Origin: an uncultured Oscillatoriales cyanobacterium
GTDB lineage: Bacteria > Cyanobacteriota > Cyanobacteriia > Cyanobacteriales > Microcoleaceae
Direction: 5' to 3'
Assembly (NCBI GenBank): GCA_903893625.1
Contig: CAITND010000184.1
Location: 1 to 53,975 of the forward strand
DNA length: 53,975 bases
Made by a program: the position numbers and the translations under genes
The notes under the pieces: model-generated
Databases searched by the model: none
Told to the model about the DNA's origin: nothing
Seen by the model: the letters and a program-made list of their open reading frames with translations, nothing else
Part shown: one piece after another, positions 10,023 through 18,897 of the stretch
Layout of the letters: each line of letters begins with the position of its first letter
Numbering within the stretch: position 1 is the stretch's first letter

Positions 10023-13000
10023 ATGAATACAGTCAGTTTGACTCAGCTAATAAAAAAATACCAGCATTTAGAGTTGCTAGAATTTCAACCTAAAGTTGCT
10101 GTTATTCTAGGTAATGGCCCGTCCGCCAAGCTGTTAAATTTTGAACTCCTGGAAGGAGGTCATATAGCAACAGTTGGAATGAATGTAGCTTATCGTTATT
10201 GGAATGAAATAGATTTTAGACCAACACATTATATCTGCATGGATACAGTAGTTACTCAAAGTCATGCTGATGTCATTTACAAGCTAATTCACGAAGGTAG
10301 GATAAAAAAGTTTTTTCTTCGTGATGAAATTAAAGATATATATCCAGATATTACGGATTTAGATAATATTTTATGGTATAGTAAGGCATTAAAAGAATAT
10401 GAAGTCTTCCAGACATATTATGTAACTACCGGAAGTTGGGCTATCCGTTGGATGGCTTATGAGCAGATGAAAATAATTGCTACTATCGGTATTGATACCA
10501 ACTATGTTGAGCTATTGCCTGAGGCTAAAAAAATTGGAACAGATGATAATGACGTTCTCCTCCAAATCGAGCAAACTCCGAACTTTAATCCTAATTATTT
10601 TTTTAGCAAGTATCAGCAAGTAGGAGATAAATATAATATTCCAAATGATCCAAATTATGTCAAAGATAATAATGGTAATCTAGTTCATGTTGATGCACTT
10701 AAAAAGGTTTCAGAGTCTCTAAAGTGTTTTGAAATGGAATGTAAAATTTATGATCTTAGTCCAATTAGTTCCCACGGCATATTTGAGAAAATGCTGTTAC
10801 AACAGTTTTTTGATCACCTCAAACTATTGGTTATCACTTCATTTCCTCAGGAATCTTCTATCTCTCCAGCCATTGAAATCAACATAGAAATGTTACTTCT
10901 AAACATTTCTAATCCTTTTGTTCGAGAGATTGTATTGCTGTTTGAAGGCTGTTGGTCTTCGTTTGAGTTGGCATTGCCTCTTGATCAGCAAATGTTTTTT
11001 AAACAAGCAATCAAAAACAAAAAATTATATGTTATTGAAACTTCCGAGCGTCCAAGTTATTGGCAGTTATTTAATTTGGCTAATCAGTTTGGTAGAGGTT
11101 TATGTGTAATCCAGAATTCTGACATATACCTTCCGGTTCTAAGTGCAGAAAAATTGATCATTGATAGTTTCTCTGTTACCAACCTATTCCATGTGTTAAC
11201 ACGATGGAATCTCACGATAAATGGAACTTTTTTACAATCGCTTACCCCACATCCACCTTGGTCTGAAATCGAATTTTCTAATTTTTCTTTGAAAGACAAA
11301 AATTATTTTAGTTATGATACGTATTGTTTCAATACACCGATTCTTGTTCCTGAGTCAACCCGAAAAGTTTTGTTAGGTAGTTTTGGTTGTGATACTGCTT
11401 TAGCAGCTATATTTAAATCTTCTGGCTTCACCGTAAGCAATCCATGTTTGCTCTACGAATTTATTCATGTTGATGATAAGCCCAGAAATTATAGTGATGA
11501 TAAATCTCGTAATGACCGTATTGTAAATGTAGATGCTGTTGTCGAAACAATAAGAAAAAAATGGGATAAAAATCTGATTGGAAAAAGCCTAGAGTATTTG
11601 TCCTCTTTGCGACGTTATGTGGCTTGGATTGGACATATTGGTGCGATCAGTCCATGGCAAGCCATCTATCTCATTCTTGGTGCGACACCTTGGAGTGGAA
11701 GTATTTTTCCTAAAAGTCTGAACTTCAGGAAAATATGTTTAACGGCTCAACAGTTGAATAGTGAAAACTTTTCTTTTGATCCTGGGGAACTATTGAAAGA
11801 AATAGAAGATAGAGAAATTTTTTTGGAATGGGAACTATCAGGTTTCGAGACACCTGAACATATTGTAGAACTCTTATCAAAAACAAAGAGTTCCCGAACA
11901 CTCTCAAATTTCTTATCAAAATATCCTAGGATATCGATGATCCACGTTGATAAAGCACAGCCTGAAGAAGTGTCTGCGGTTTTTGATGTTATAGTTCTAA
12001 TTAAAGAGTGTCTCATGTATTATTCAGTACATACTGGTACTGGTCATAATGCAGTGGTTACTATTGAAGATTCCAGAAAAAATGAACTACTAACTCCATT
12101 AGTCAAGTCATGTTCGGTGAACTCACTGTTCAATCATATGTTAAATGAAAATATCAATGTATCTCAGCAATCATCACTGATCGAGAAAAGTTGTGGAAAT
12201 ACTAATAAAATGAATCTAACTGCTCATGGAACAAGCAAGAGGGTAACTATCGCATTATCTTGCTACAAAGCGGATAACTACATTGATGGATACATAGACT
12301 GCCTAAAAAGTCAGGAGAATATTAATGAGATTCAATTGGTTGTTTTTGACTACCCTTATTCTCATGCTGATCCACAGCAAGTTAAGGAAACCATACATCA
12401 ACTTGACAAAACTACATTGCTCTACATGGATAGAGGCACGATTAAGGAAGATTTATACACAGCATGGAATCAGATATTCTCATTATCAAATACGGAATAT
12501 ATAGCCAACTTAAACGTTGATGATAGGGTAAGTCAAGACTACTTTAATCTAGCAGTAAAGACGTTAGATAGTCTTAACCTTGATGTATTCAGCACCAATG
12601 CGATCGCCCTAAGCATTGCGGGTGATTTATCGTCGGAGATATACAGACACAGACACTTCGACGAAGACGAATTTAATGAATCAATGGTTAAAATCTATGG
12701 ACTGAAGGAGTTTGCACAAGTTCATGGAGGCTACTTTAAAAAAAGAAATCCACCCCATTGTGTTCCAGTATGGAGACTAGCTTGGCACAAATGTATTGGC
12801 GATTTTAATCCTAGCAAATTTGACTGGTGCAGTGATTATGAATATTGGCTGAGAATGGCAGCTGCTGGAGCAAAATTTGGGGTACACAATTCCTTCAAAA
12901 CTTATTTTTTGAGTGCAACCGGAACGGCTTCGGATCGCTTGTATTTAGAAGACAACCAGAGTGTTATAGAGACGTGGAAAATATCTTTTCCGTTAGTGGG

Positions 13001-15584
13001 TTATAAGGAGACATCTCTCGGCAAGAATCATGATTTGATGCACCATTGCTTCAACTTACATACTTATTTTTCATCAAGAGAATACTTTTATAATCAAAAA
13101 GATCTTGTATCAATTGTAGTCCTGTACCATAAAATTGATAACTATCTTGCTGAGTGTATTAAATCTATCCAGTCCCAAGATTATCCACTGTTTGAGTGTG
13201 TTTTGGTATTTGATAACGATCCAGAATCAAAATTACAACACTACTGCCGATCTCTCGTTGGCGATGATTTGAGATTCCGATTTGTTAGTCTTGGACAAAA
13301 ATGTGAACGAAACTATGCACGGAATGTCGGTATTGAATTGGCTATAGGGGATTATATTACTATTGTGGATGGGGATGATATGTTACCGAGAGATTCTCTA
13401 TCAAAACGCCTAAATTATATCAGTACACTAGCACCTGAATCAAAAAAAATTGTCTTTGGTGGATTTCGATATTTCCGTCAAGATGGCGAGGAATCTATAT
13501 GCAGAGGAAGACCATCATATACTTTTGAAACATTTCGACTAGAGGTAATTACTCATTGCGGAGTCTTATTTCCAGCAAACTTGCTAAAACAAAATCGATA
13601 TCGAACTAACCCACAAGATTTTCTATTGCCTTCCTTTAAAATGGGTGGCGAAGATGTTGATTTTATGATTTCTTTCCTCAAAGAAAATCCAGGATCCGAG
13701 TACATAAATTGCAATAGCATCACCTACAATTATAGATACTTAATTGGAACTAGCCATGATAGACGTTGCTGGCCCGTATTTGGGATGTTAAATGTTCTCA
13801 TCAAGCACTACAGTTTACCGAAACAAACAGATCAAGACTATAGAGTGTCGTTTGCACGAAGGCTACTTGAGTTTCGTCTATGGGCAGATTACTCCAAACA
13901 CAGAGGGGAGGAAATACCTAATTTGCCTTTTTCTGAAGATCAGGAAAAGAGCTTGCTTGGATGTCTTAATCGCTCTCAAAAAGAATCTGTGTTTAAAAAT
14001 TTTACAAACATGGTAGAAAATCATAGTAAGGATAATAATAATTTCTATCTTTCTATGGTAGCTGATTTACATAAAGCGTTGATTGAAGATGATCAATTAC
14101 AACATACAATTTTGGTAGGGCCTTATAGTAGAGAACAGAAGGCTCATATTGATGAAACAGCTATTATTGCGGAGCTTACTAAACTGAAATCTTCTGAATC
14201 AGTCATGATTGATGTTGGTGCCCATATTGGAACGGCACTAGCTCCTTTTCTCGATCAGAATTGGAATATTTATGCGTTCGAGCCAGATGAAAAGAATCGT
14301 GAAAAATTAATTGAAAGGCTTGCATCCCACAAGAACAAAGAAATAGTCAAAATTGATAGTCGTTGTGTGAGTAATAAATCCGTTAAGAATGTCGCATTCT
14401 ACCGATCCGATCAAAGTGGTGGTATCAGTGGTCTTTCGGCTTTTCATGAGAGCCATATTGAAGTTAATCGAGTTGATACTATTACTTTAAGAGAGTTTTT
14501 TCAAGATCAGCCACTACCAATGATTGATTTTCTCAAGATCGATACTGAGGGTTATGATTTATTTGTACTACAAGGATTTCCTTGGGAACGGGGGCAGCCA
14601 GCTATCATTGAATGTGAGTTTGAAGATACTAAAACTGTCCCTCTCGGTTATACTTTTCATGATCTTGCTCGATTTCTTGTCGAAAAAGGTTATACAGTTT
14701 GTGTCAGCGAGTGGCATCCTATCATTCGCTATGGCATTCGTCATGACTGGAATGGGCTCAGACTATATCCTTGTGAACTTGCTGATACAAAAGGTTGGGG
14801 TAATCTTCTTGCTTTTCTCGATCCTATTGATGAGAAAGATTTGATTTTGGCTGTGGACAAGGTTCTTACACTAGAATCGGATGAAAAAAAATCAAAATAT
14901 CTGTTAGCATCACAATTGTCTAATATAGAGAATGTTGCATCCACAAATTCTATACGTTTTTATGAAATTTCTTTCAGTTCCTATTTCACCGCTGTGTCGG
15001 AAAAAACCTGGCGATATACCCATCCAGGCAAAGATGTTCCTCAAAACCAATGGCTAGTAACCTTCGATGTGTTTGATTCTACATTAGATCGAACCTATGT
15101 ATCAGGTATCCGCTTAATGTCTAACAAGAAAATGACAGTTCGAGTTACATTGGGTCGTCATGGTAGTACAGAATGGGAAGGATCAGTACAGGAAATCTGC
15201 TTATTGCCAGATATCGAGCAGAGCGTTAAAGTAAACCATAAATTTGTAAAACAGCATGAGCAAGTTAAAGTCCAACTCCAAGTTTTGGAAGTGGAAGATG
15301 GCAATATTGCGGATTTAACTTTTGATGACATTTATGTTAATGAATCTCTCGATAGCCTTCATCAGCGTCTTACCGAAAATGAAATCAACTTATCTGAGGC
15401 AAATCGCCGATTCAGAGAAGGTGATTATGAAACTGCAATGGCTATTTATCTCCTACTCCACCAAAAGCATCCTTTGCCTTTTGATCTTTATTCTAAAAAT
15501 GCGATGATGGCAGCCCAAAAACTAGGTATTGATTCTGTAAAAACAATAGATGAATTAATGAAAAGAGTTTCATTTCAGATTTGA
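10023..15584 (+). CDS. Giant multidomain glycan enzyme: DUF115 / GT / GT2 / GT2 / FkbM / C-terminal tail
   Basis: This 1853-residue protein carries a whole glycan-building set in one chain. Residues about 24-255 form a DUF115/MptE-like domain (VAVILGNGPSAKLL, FRPTHYICMD). About 268-490 is a glycosyltransferase-like region with CVIQNSDIYLPVL, similar in layout to the middle of the gene at 6357. About 740-960 is a GT2-like domain (VTIALSCYKADNYI, NLNVDDRVS). About 1028-1260 is a canonical GT2 (VSIVVLYHKIDNYL, ITIVDGDDMLP). About 1385-1585 is an FkbM methyltransferase (VMIDVGAHIGTALAPF, DFLKIDTEGYDLFVLQGF). About 1640-1770 is a beta-rich, possibly carbohydrate-binding region, and the end is TPR-like. 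The start has GAGG close upstream. Such fusions are typical of cyanobacterial surface glycan islands. The order of reactions is unknown. Confidence 0.85.
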   Translation: MNTVSLTQLIKKYQHLELLEFQPKVAVILGNGPSAKLLNFELLEGGHIATVGMNVAYRYWNEIDFRPTHYICMDTVVTQSHADVIYKLIHEGRIKKFFLRDEIKDIYPDITDLDNILWYSKALKEYEVFQTYYVTTGSWAIRWMAYEQMKIIATIGIDTNYVELLPEAKKIGTDDNDVLLQIEQTPNFNPNYFFSKYQQVGDKYNIPNDPNYVKDNNGNLVHVDALKKVSESLKCFEMECKIYDLSPISSHGIFEKMLLQQFFDHLKLLVITSFPQESSISPAIEINIEMLLLNISNPFVREIVLLFEGCWSSFELALPLDQQMFFKQAIKNKKLYVIETSERPSYWQLFNLANQFGRGLCVIQNSDIYLPVLSAEKLIIDSFSVTNLFHVLTRWNLTINGTFLQSLTPHPPWSEIEFSNFSLKDKNYFSYDTYCFNTPILVPESTRKVLLGSFGCDTALAAIFKSSGFTVSNPCLLYEFIHVDDKPRNYSDDKSRNDRIVNVDAVVETIRKKWDKNLIGKSLEYLSSLRRYVAWIGHIGAISPWQAIYLILGATPWSGSIFPKSLNFRKICLTAQQLNSENFSFDPGELLKEIEDREIFLEWELSGFETPEHIVELLSKTKSSRTLSNFLSKYPRISMIHVDKAQPEEVSAVFDVIVLIKECLMYYSVHTGTGHNAVVTIEDSRKNELLTPLVKSCSVNSLFNHMLNENINVSQQSSLIEKSCGNTNKMNLTAHGTSKRVTIALSCYKADNYIDGYIDCLKSQENINEIQLVVFDYPYSHADPQQVKETIHQLDKTTLLYMDRGTIKEDLYTAWNQIFSLSNTEYIANLNVDDRVSQDYFNLAVKTLDSLNLDVFSTNAIALSIAGDLSSEIYRHRHFDEDEFNESMVKIYGLKEFAQVHGGYFKKRNPPHCVPVWRLAWHKCIGDFNPSKFDWCSDYEYWLRMAAAGAKFGVHNSFKTYFLSATGTASDRLYLEDNQSVIETWKISFPLVGYKETSLGKNHDLMHHCFNLHTYFSSREYFYNQKDLVSIVVLYHKIDNYLAECIKSIQSQDYPLFECVLVFDNDPESKLQHYCRSLVGDDLRFRFVSLGQKCERNYARNVGIELAIGDYITIVDGDDMLPRDSLSKRLNYISTLAPESKKIVFGGFRYFRQDGEESICRGRPSYTFETFRLEVITHCGVLFPANLLKQNRYRTNPQDFLLPSFKMGGEDVDFMISFLKENPGSEYINCNSITYNYRYLIGTSHDRRCWPVFGMLNVLIKHYSLPKQTDQDYRVSFARRLLEFRLWADYSKHRGEEIPNLPFSEDQEKSLLGCLNRSQKESVFKNFTNMVENHSKDNNNFYLSMVADLHKALIEDDQLQHTILVGPYSREQKAHIDETAIIAELTKLKSSESVMIDVGAHIGTALAPFLDQNWNIYAFEPDEKNREKLIERLASHKNKEIVKIDSRCVSNKSVKNVAFYRSDQSGGISGLSAFHESHIEVNRVDTITLREFFQDQPLPMIDFLKIDTEGYDLFVLQGFPWERGQPAIIECEFEDTKTVPLGYTFHDLARFLVEKGYTVCVSEWHPIIRYGIRHDWNGLRLYPCELADTKGWGNLLAFLDPIDEKDLILAVDKVLTLESDEKKSKYLLASQLSNIENVASTNSIRFYEISFSSYFTAVSEKTWRYTHPGKDVPQNQWLVTFDVFDSTLDRTYVSGIRLMSNKKMTVRVTLGRHGSTEWEGSVQEICLLPDIEQSVKVNHKFVKQHEQVKVQLQVLEVEDGNIADLTFDDIYVNESLDSLHQRLTENEINLSEANRRFREGDYETAMAIYLLLHQKHPLPFDLYSKNAMMAAQKLGIDSVKTIDELMKRVSFQI

Positions 15585-15599
15585 ACGATTAGTATTACA

Positions 15600-15627
15600 G
15601 GTTAGTACATTTACTCTGTACTTAACC
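15600..15627. terminator. Possible hairpin at convergent gene junction
   Basis: GGTTAGTACA and TGTACTTAACC can pair, with one bulge, across a 7-base loop between the convergent ends of the giant glycosyltransferase gene and the SDR fragment. There is no flanking T-run. Half of the hairpin is the SDR 3' end, also present at the intact copy, so a terminator role is weakly supported. Confidence 0.3.
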
Positions 15628-16027
15628 TACAGGTTGCCCCCCCATCCACGACTAATGCTTGACCTGTCGTAAACGAAGATCGACTGTGATCCGCCATAAA
15701 ATAAATCGCCTCAGCAATTTCTTGAGGTTGACCCACACGACCAATGACGTGCTTAGACCCCAACTGCTGGACTAAATCTACCATATTGTCTCCTTGTAAA
15801 TGTCCCCGACTTAAACCCGAATGCAACATAGGTGTATCTACAGCACCTGGAAGCACAGCATTGACTCGAATATGATCAGGTGCTAACTCAATTGCCAAGG
15901 CTCTCGTCAACGCTAACATAGCACCTTTACTGGCTGCATAAGCCGCAATATTAGCAGAAGTAGCGATCGCCTTCAGATGGGTGAAGCCCATCGCATGAAC
16001 CGAACTCACATTCACAATTGCTCCTCC
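15611..16027 (-). pseudogene. SDR oxidoreductase, 3' fragment (5' half missing)
   Basis: This matches the last 130 or so residues of the intact SDR gene at 16832-17584 almost residue for residue, including the YAASKG active-site segment and the same C-terminus (GGATCRLSTE). The N-terminal Rossmann half (TGVLGGIG, NNAA) is absent. Similarity ends abruptly near 16027, just upstream of the codons for NVSSVH. The remaining frame is open, with a possible ATG at 16015, but a product without the NAD(P)-binding half cannot be a working dehydrogenase. It also carries a 24-bp insertion relative to the intact copy (15971-15994), which keeps frame. It is best read as a remnant of a duplicated SDR gene; its missing 5' end may correspond to the fragment at 18788-18855. 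Confidence 0.85.
15971..15994. repeat. 24-bp palindromic micro-insertion beside a HIP1 site
   Basis: Compared with the intact SDR copy, 24 bases are inserted directly after GCGATCGC. The insert contains the palindrome GATGGGTGAAGCCCATC and ends by repeating ATCGC, so the 19 new bases are bracketed by a 5-bp direct repeat (15966-15970 and 15990-15994). It adds eight codons without breaking the frame. Confidence 0.7.
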
Positions 16028-16084
16028 TTACTATACCATCAAAGGGCATAGGGTAAACAAGTTAATTAAATATTAATCTCAATT

Positions 16085-16213
16085 TAAGTAGGTAGGCTCT
16101 ATAAACCCCCCCTATGTAAACGATTGTAAATTGTTCTAACGCTCTCTAATGGCTGATCTAAGCCTCCTTTACATATTGTTACATGGAAAAGTTTAATCCC
16201 GCCTACCTACTTA
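16085..16213. mobile_element. 129-bp MITE with IS630-type terminal inverted repeats
   Basis: The sequence starts TAAGTAGGTAGGC and ends GCCTACCTACTTA, a perfect 13-bp terminal inverted repeat whose outermost TA fits the TA target duplication of IS630/Tc1-mariner elements. The 129-bp interior encodes nothing recognisable. The same 13-mer ends the transposase-bearing element at 18775-18787, and both ends share a TATGTAAA or ATGTAA motif further in, so that element is the likely source of mobilisation. The MITE ends 4 bp from the stop codon of the Uma2 gene. Confidence 0.85.
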
Positions 16214-16217
16214 ATGC

Positions 16218-16787
16218 TCATTCAATGTTCAGCCAAGAGAACATTTCTATCACCGACAATTTCATATCTTTAACACTTTCTAAAACAGGTAAAATTTCTT
16301 GCTCTGATTTGATGTCAGGAAATTGATTAGGCTGAAATATCATGACTGATTCATCTTTAGGATCAATTAACCATCCCAATTCTGTTCCCTGCTTCAGACA
16401 AAAAATAATCTTTTTAATAACTTTGTTAGGAGATTGTTCGGGAGAGAGAATTTCAATGACCCAATCAGGATAAATTTCAAAGCGATTTTCAATTCTCCCT
16501 TGTTCTGTTTTTGGGATGCGCTTCCAAGTAAAAACGGCAAGATCAGGTACTAGAGAACGTCCACCAAAAGTACACCTTAATTCTGTAAAAGCTAAGGCTG
16601 CTTTATTTGCTTTTCCGACTTCATTAATCTTTGCAGATAAATAAGTTTGAATCAGACTATGTTCTCCCTGTGGCATGGGTTTTTGTTCTATTTGTCCATT
16701 AATATATTCACTAGAAGGTTTAGTTTCAGGAAATCCTAAAAAATCCTCTAAGGTGATTTTTGTTTTAATTTGATTAACCGCAACCAT
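16218..16787 (-). CDS. Uma2 family (DUF820) putative endonuclease
   Basis: This 189-residue Uma2/DUF820 protein belongs to a PD-(D/E)xK-like family greatly expanded in cyanobacteria. Characteristic segments are the N-terminal TLEDFLGFPETKPSSEYING, LVPDLAVFTW, and PDWVIEILSPEQSPNKVIKK, followed by GTELGWLIDPKDESVMIF. The acidic and lysine positions typical of the family are present. The ATG is preceded by an excellent Shine-Dalgarno, AGGAGG. The biological role of Uma2 proteins is not established; an association with mobile DNA is often proposed. A close paralogue sits at 26143-26712. The gene lies between the intact SDR gene and the SDR fragment, with a MITE immediately after its stop. Confidence 0.85.
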   Translation of the reverse strand: MVAVNQIKTKITLEDFLGFPETKPSSEYINGQIEQKPMPQGEHSLIQTYLSAKINEVGKANKAALAFTELRCTFGGRSLVPDLAVFTWKRIPKTEQGRIENRFEIYPDWVIEILSPEQSPNKVIKKIIFCLKQGTELGWLIDPKDESVMIFQPNQFPDIKSEQEILPVLESVKDMKLSVIEMFSWLNIE

Positions 16788-16831
16788 TTTTTACCTCCTA
16801 ACAACGTTTGGTTAGTATAGTGCTTTATTTT

Positions 16832-17584
16832 TTACTCTGTACTTAACCTACAGGTTGCCCCCCCATCTACGACTAATAACTGACCCGTCATAAATGAAGA
16901 TCGGCTGTTATCAGCCAGAAAATAAATCGCCTCCGCAATCTCCTCTGGCTGTCCCACCCTGCCGATAACGTGCTTAGATCCCAACTGTTCTACTAACTCT
17001 AGCACATTGTCTGCCTGCAAATGTCCCCGACTTAAACCTGAATGTAACATCGGCGTATCTACAGCACCCGGAAGCACAGCATTGACTCGAATCTGATCAG
17101 AAGCCAACTCAATTGCTAAGGCTCTTGTCAAAGCTAACATAGCACCTTTACTAGCTGCATAAGCCGCAATATTAGCAGAAGTAGCGATCGCATGAACCGA
17201 ACTCACATTCACAATTGCCCCTCCTTGAGATTTCATAAACGGGTAAAGCTGACGTACTCCCAAATAAACAGATCGAACATTTACTGCCATTACCCGATCC
17301 CATTCCTCCGGTGTAGTCTCTACCAAAGGTTTACAAACTTGTATTGCTGCATTATTCACAATAGCTACTATATTTTGAACCTTTCCCGACAGTTGGTGGG
17401 CGATATTTTCCCAAGCCAAAGTATCAGAGACATCAGCCTGAATAAACAAATCAACCTCGGTTAAATCAGGGAGGATTTCACCCAGATCAACGCCTACCAC
17501 ATACCAGCCATTTTTTTGAAATAACTTAGCAGTAGCTCTGCCAATACCGCCTAAAACTCCTGTAATTAAGACAACTTTTTTCAT
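16832..17584 (-). CDS. Short-chain dehydrogenase/reductase (SDR), classical type
   Basis: This 250-residue classical SDR has the full set of motifs. The cofactor-binding TGVLGGIG is near residues 9-16, NNAA near 86-89, the catalytic serine is in VNVSSVH near 122-126, and YAASKG near 138-143 provides Tyr and Lys. The C-terminal GQLLVVDGGATC is also typical. It should catalyse NAD(P)-dependent oxidation or reduction of a hydroxyl/carbonyl; the substrate cannot be deduced. The nearby operon at 19525-23420 suggests a sugar or sugar-acid substrate. Two broken relatives flank it: a 3' fragment at 15611-16027 and a 5' fragment at 18788-18855, showing past duplication. There is no strong Shine-Dalgarno before the ATG. 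Confidence 0.9.
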   Translation of the reverse strand: MKKVVLITGVLGGIGRATAKLFQKNGWYVVGVDLGEILPDLTEVDLFIQADVSDTLAWENIAHQLSGKVQNIVAIVNNAAIQVCKPLVETTPEEWDRVMAVNVRSVYLGVRQLYPFMKSQGGAIVNVSSVHAIATSANIAAYAASKGAMLALTRALAIELASDQIRVNAVLPGAVDTPMLHSGLSRGHLQADNVLELVEQLGSKHVIGRVGQPEEIAEAIYFLADNSRSSFMTGQLLVVDGGATCRLSTE

Positions 17585-17664
17585 AGCTTATACGCTATCA
17601 TCCCCCAAAATATTTTCAATAAAATTAAGCACAGAGGAAGACAGAGTATATGATAATGAAGATT

Positions 17665-17874
17665 TCATGGCTTATTTAACAAATCAAAAAACTCTGTTTT
17701 CTCTAATCCAATATCCTTAATCATGCCCAACAAAGTTCCCGGTTTCAAATCTTTGCCTGAGTGGATCGGTACAACCACCCTTTGACCCGATGAATTTTTA
17801 TAAATCGCATGACTTCCTTTCTGTCGGTGTAATTGATAACCCAAATCGACAAGTATGTAACGAAAAGTTAACTT
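17665..17874 (-). pseudogene. hicA-type toxin remnant (5' end lost)
   Basis: Reading the minus strand, about 69 codons remain of a HicA/YcfA-type mRNA interferase. They include GYQLHRQKGSHAIYKN, with the catalytic histidine in GSH, and VVPIHSGKDLKPGTLLGMI, and end in a stop at 17665-17667. Going upstream the frame remains open into the end of the IS630-type transposase but offers no ATG, GTG or TTG. The N-terminal region (KLTFRYILVDLGY) appears a few residues shorter than usual. No hicB partner is visible next to it. Insertion or deletion associated with the IS630-type element most likely removed the start. Confidence 0.7.
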
Positions 17875-17896
17875 TGTTGTTGCTCCGAGTGAAATT

Positions 17897-18304
17897 TCAT
17901 CCGTTGTGTGCTGTAGTTTCCTCTTTCTGCCCTAGCTTGAATCCCATCCGTCCGGCTTTTTCAGCCTCTGTTGCTTCTTTTTCCATCATTTGGATATAAC
18001 ACTGGCGATTGACACCTCCAATTACCAAACCGTAAACAAAACTGATTTGCTGTTGTAGAAACCCAATGATGCTTAATCTTCGACCCCGACGACGAGTTTG
18101 TTCTAAACGTTTTTGTTCTCCTCTAAAATAATAGGTGTAGCCCGGTTCACTCCACAGGCAAAAACCTGATTCATCTAAATACTTTAAGTCAATTTCTCCG
18201 GTGGCGGCTGATAATTCTAACATCTCCAAATCCGCCTGTTTCTGAGCGCGGACTATCGGGTCTTGTTTTCCTTTGTGGCTGTTTCTGGCTCGCTTCCAAT
18301 TCAC
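17897..18304 (-). pseudogene. IS630-type transposase, catalytic part, truncated
   Basis: The 135 residues hold the first part of an IS630-family DDE catalytic domain. The first catalytic Asp is in KYLDESGFCLW (near residue 43) and the following strand is LSIIGFLQQQ. The family normally continues for another 80-100 residues with a second Asp (in a V-D-N-G-type motif) and a final Glu. These are missing, and after EATEAEKAGR the sequence runs into an unrelated tail and stops. The protein is therefore predicted to be inactive. Its ATG overlaps the stop of the upstream frame by 4 bp (ATGA), the normal arrangement for two-frame IS630 elements that use frameshifting or coupled translation. Confidence 0.8.
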
Positions 18305-18708
18305 CCCCTTTTTTTGAGCACCCGTCTTAATCTATCGGGACTCAATTTAACCGACCGTTCTTGTTCCAGCTTTTGGGCTAATTGCTGAGAGTTGTATGTC
18401 CGGGGTTCTCTTCTGAGACATTCTTCTAAAAATACTAAGTCCTCTTCTTTCCACTTGGCTTTCCCTCCACGACCCGGTTTTTCCCATAACCCTTCAAGCC
18501 CCAACTTTTCCCATTTGTGCAACACTTCTCTAACGGTCTGTGCCGTCCAATTGAAATAAGTTGCTATTTTTTCCACGTACCAACCTTGTGAGCTTAAGCG
18601 AATCACTTCGGCTCGGTCTTTGACTTTCTGTGGCACATCTGCCGTTCTGAGCTTAAACAGGGTTTTGTCTTGCTCACGAGTTAGAAATACCCTTAAACGA
18701 GCACCCAT
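18301..18708 (-). CDS. IS630-type transposase, N-terminal HTH frame
   Basis: The 135-residue helix-turn-helix half of an IS630-type transposase. A first HTH lies near residues 30-70 (RAEVIRLSSQGWYVEKIA, TVREVLHKWE), followed by the winged-helix-like region GLEGLWEKPGRGGKAKW and TYNSQQLAQKLEQE, which contacts the terminal repeats. It is followed with a 4-bp overlap by the truncated catalytic frame, so the frame itself is intact but the element is not autonomous. The terminal repeat lies about 70 bp upstream of its ATG. Confidence 0.85.
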   Translation of the reverse strand: MGARLRVFLTREQDKTLFKLRTADVPQKVKDRAEVIRLSSQGWYVEKIATYFNWTAQTVREVLHKWEKLGLEGLWEKPGRGGKAKWKEEDLVFLEECLRREPRTYNSQQLAQKLEQERSVKLSPDRLRRVLKKRG

Positions 18709-18787
18709 ATTTTCATGACCTCGGTAGATTTCTTCTTCCTCTTCATTTATCTTTACATACTTTCGTTTCTTTCTGCCTACCTACTTA

Positions 18788-18855
18788 TTCCTCTCAGCAG
18801 TAGCTCTACCAATACCACCTAAAACTCCAGTAATTAAGACAACTAATTTCCCCAT
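18788..18855 (-). pseudogene. SDR oxidoreductase, 5' fragment cut by IS630-type element
   Basis: Minus-strand translation from ATG 18855 reads MGKLVVLITGVLGGIGRATA, nearly identical to the start of the intact SDR at 17584 (MKKVVLITGVLGGIGRATA). After two more residues it runs into the TA and terminal repeat of the IS630-type element and then a stop. This is clear evidence of an SDR gene interrupted by the insertion. The matching 3' part may be the fragment at 15611-16027. Confidence 0.85.
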
Positions 18856-18897
18856 CAGATTAATTCTAATATTACCCAATCAATAAGTCAAATATTG

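Larger units (their letters stand above)
17890..18787 (-). mobile_element. Truncated IS630-type insertion sequence
   Basis: Two overlapping transposase frames are bounded on one side by the terminal repeat GCCTACCTACTTA at 18775-18787, including a TA target base pair. No matching terminal repeat is found at the other side (around 17840-17895), and the transposase lacks its C-terminal half. The element is therefore deleted at its transposase 3' end, where it adjoins the broken hicA. On the other flank it cuts an SDR gene after about 20 codons. Confidence 0.8.
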
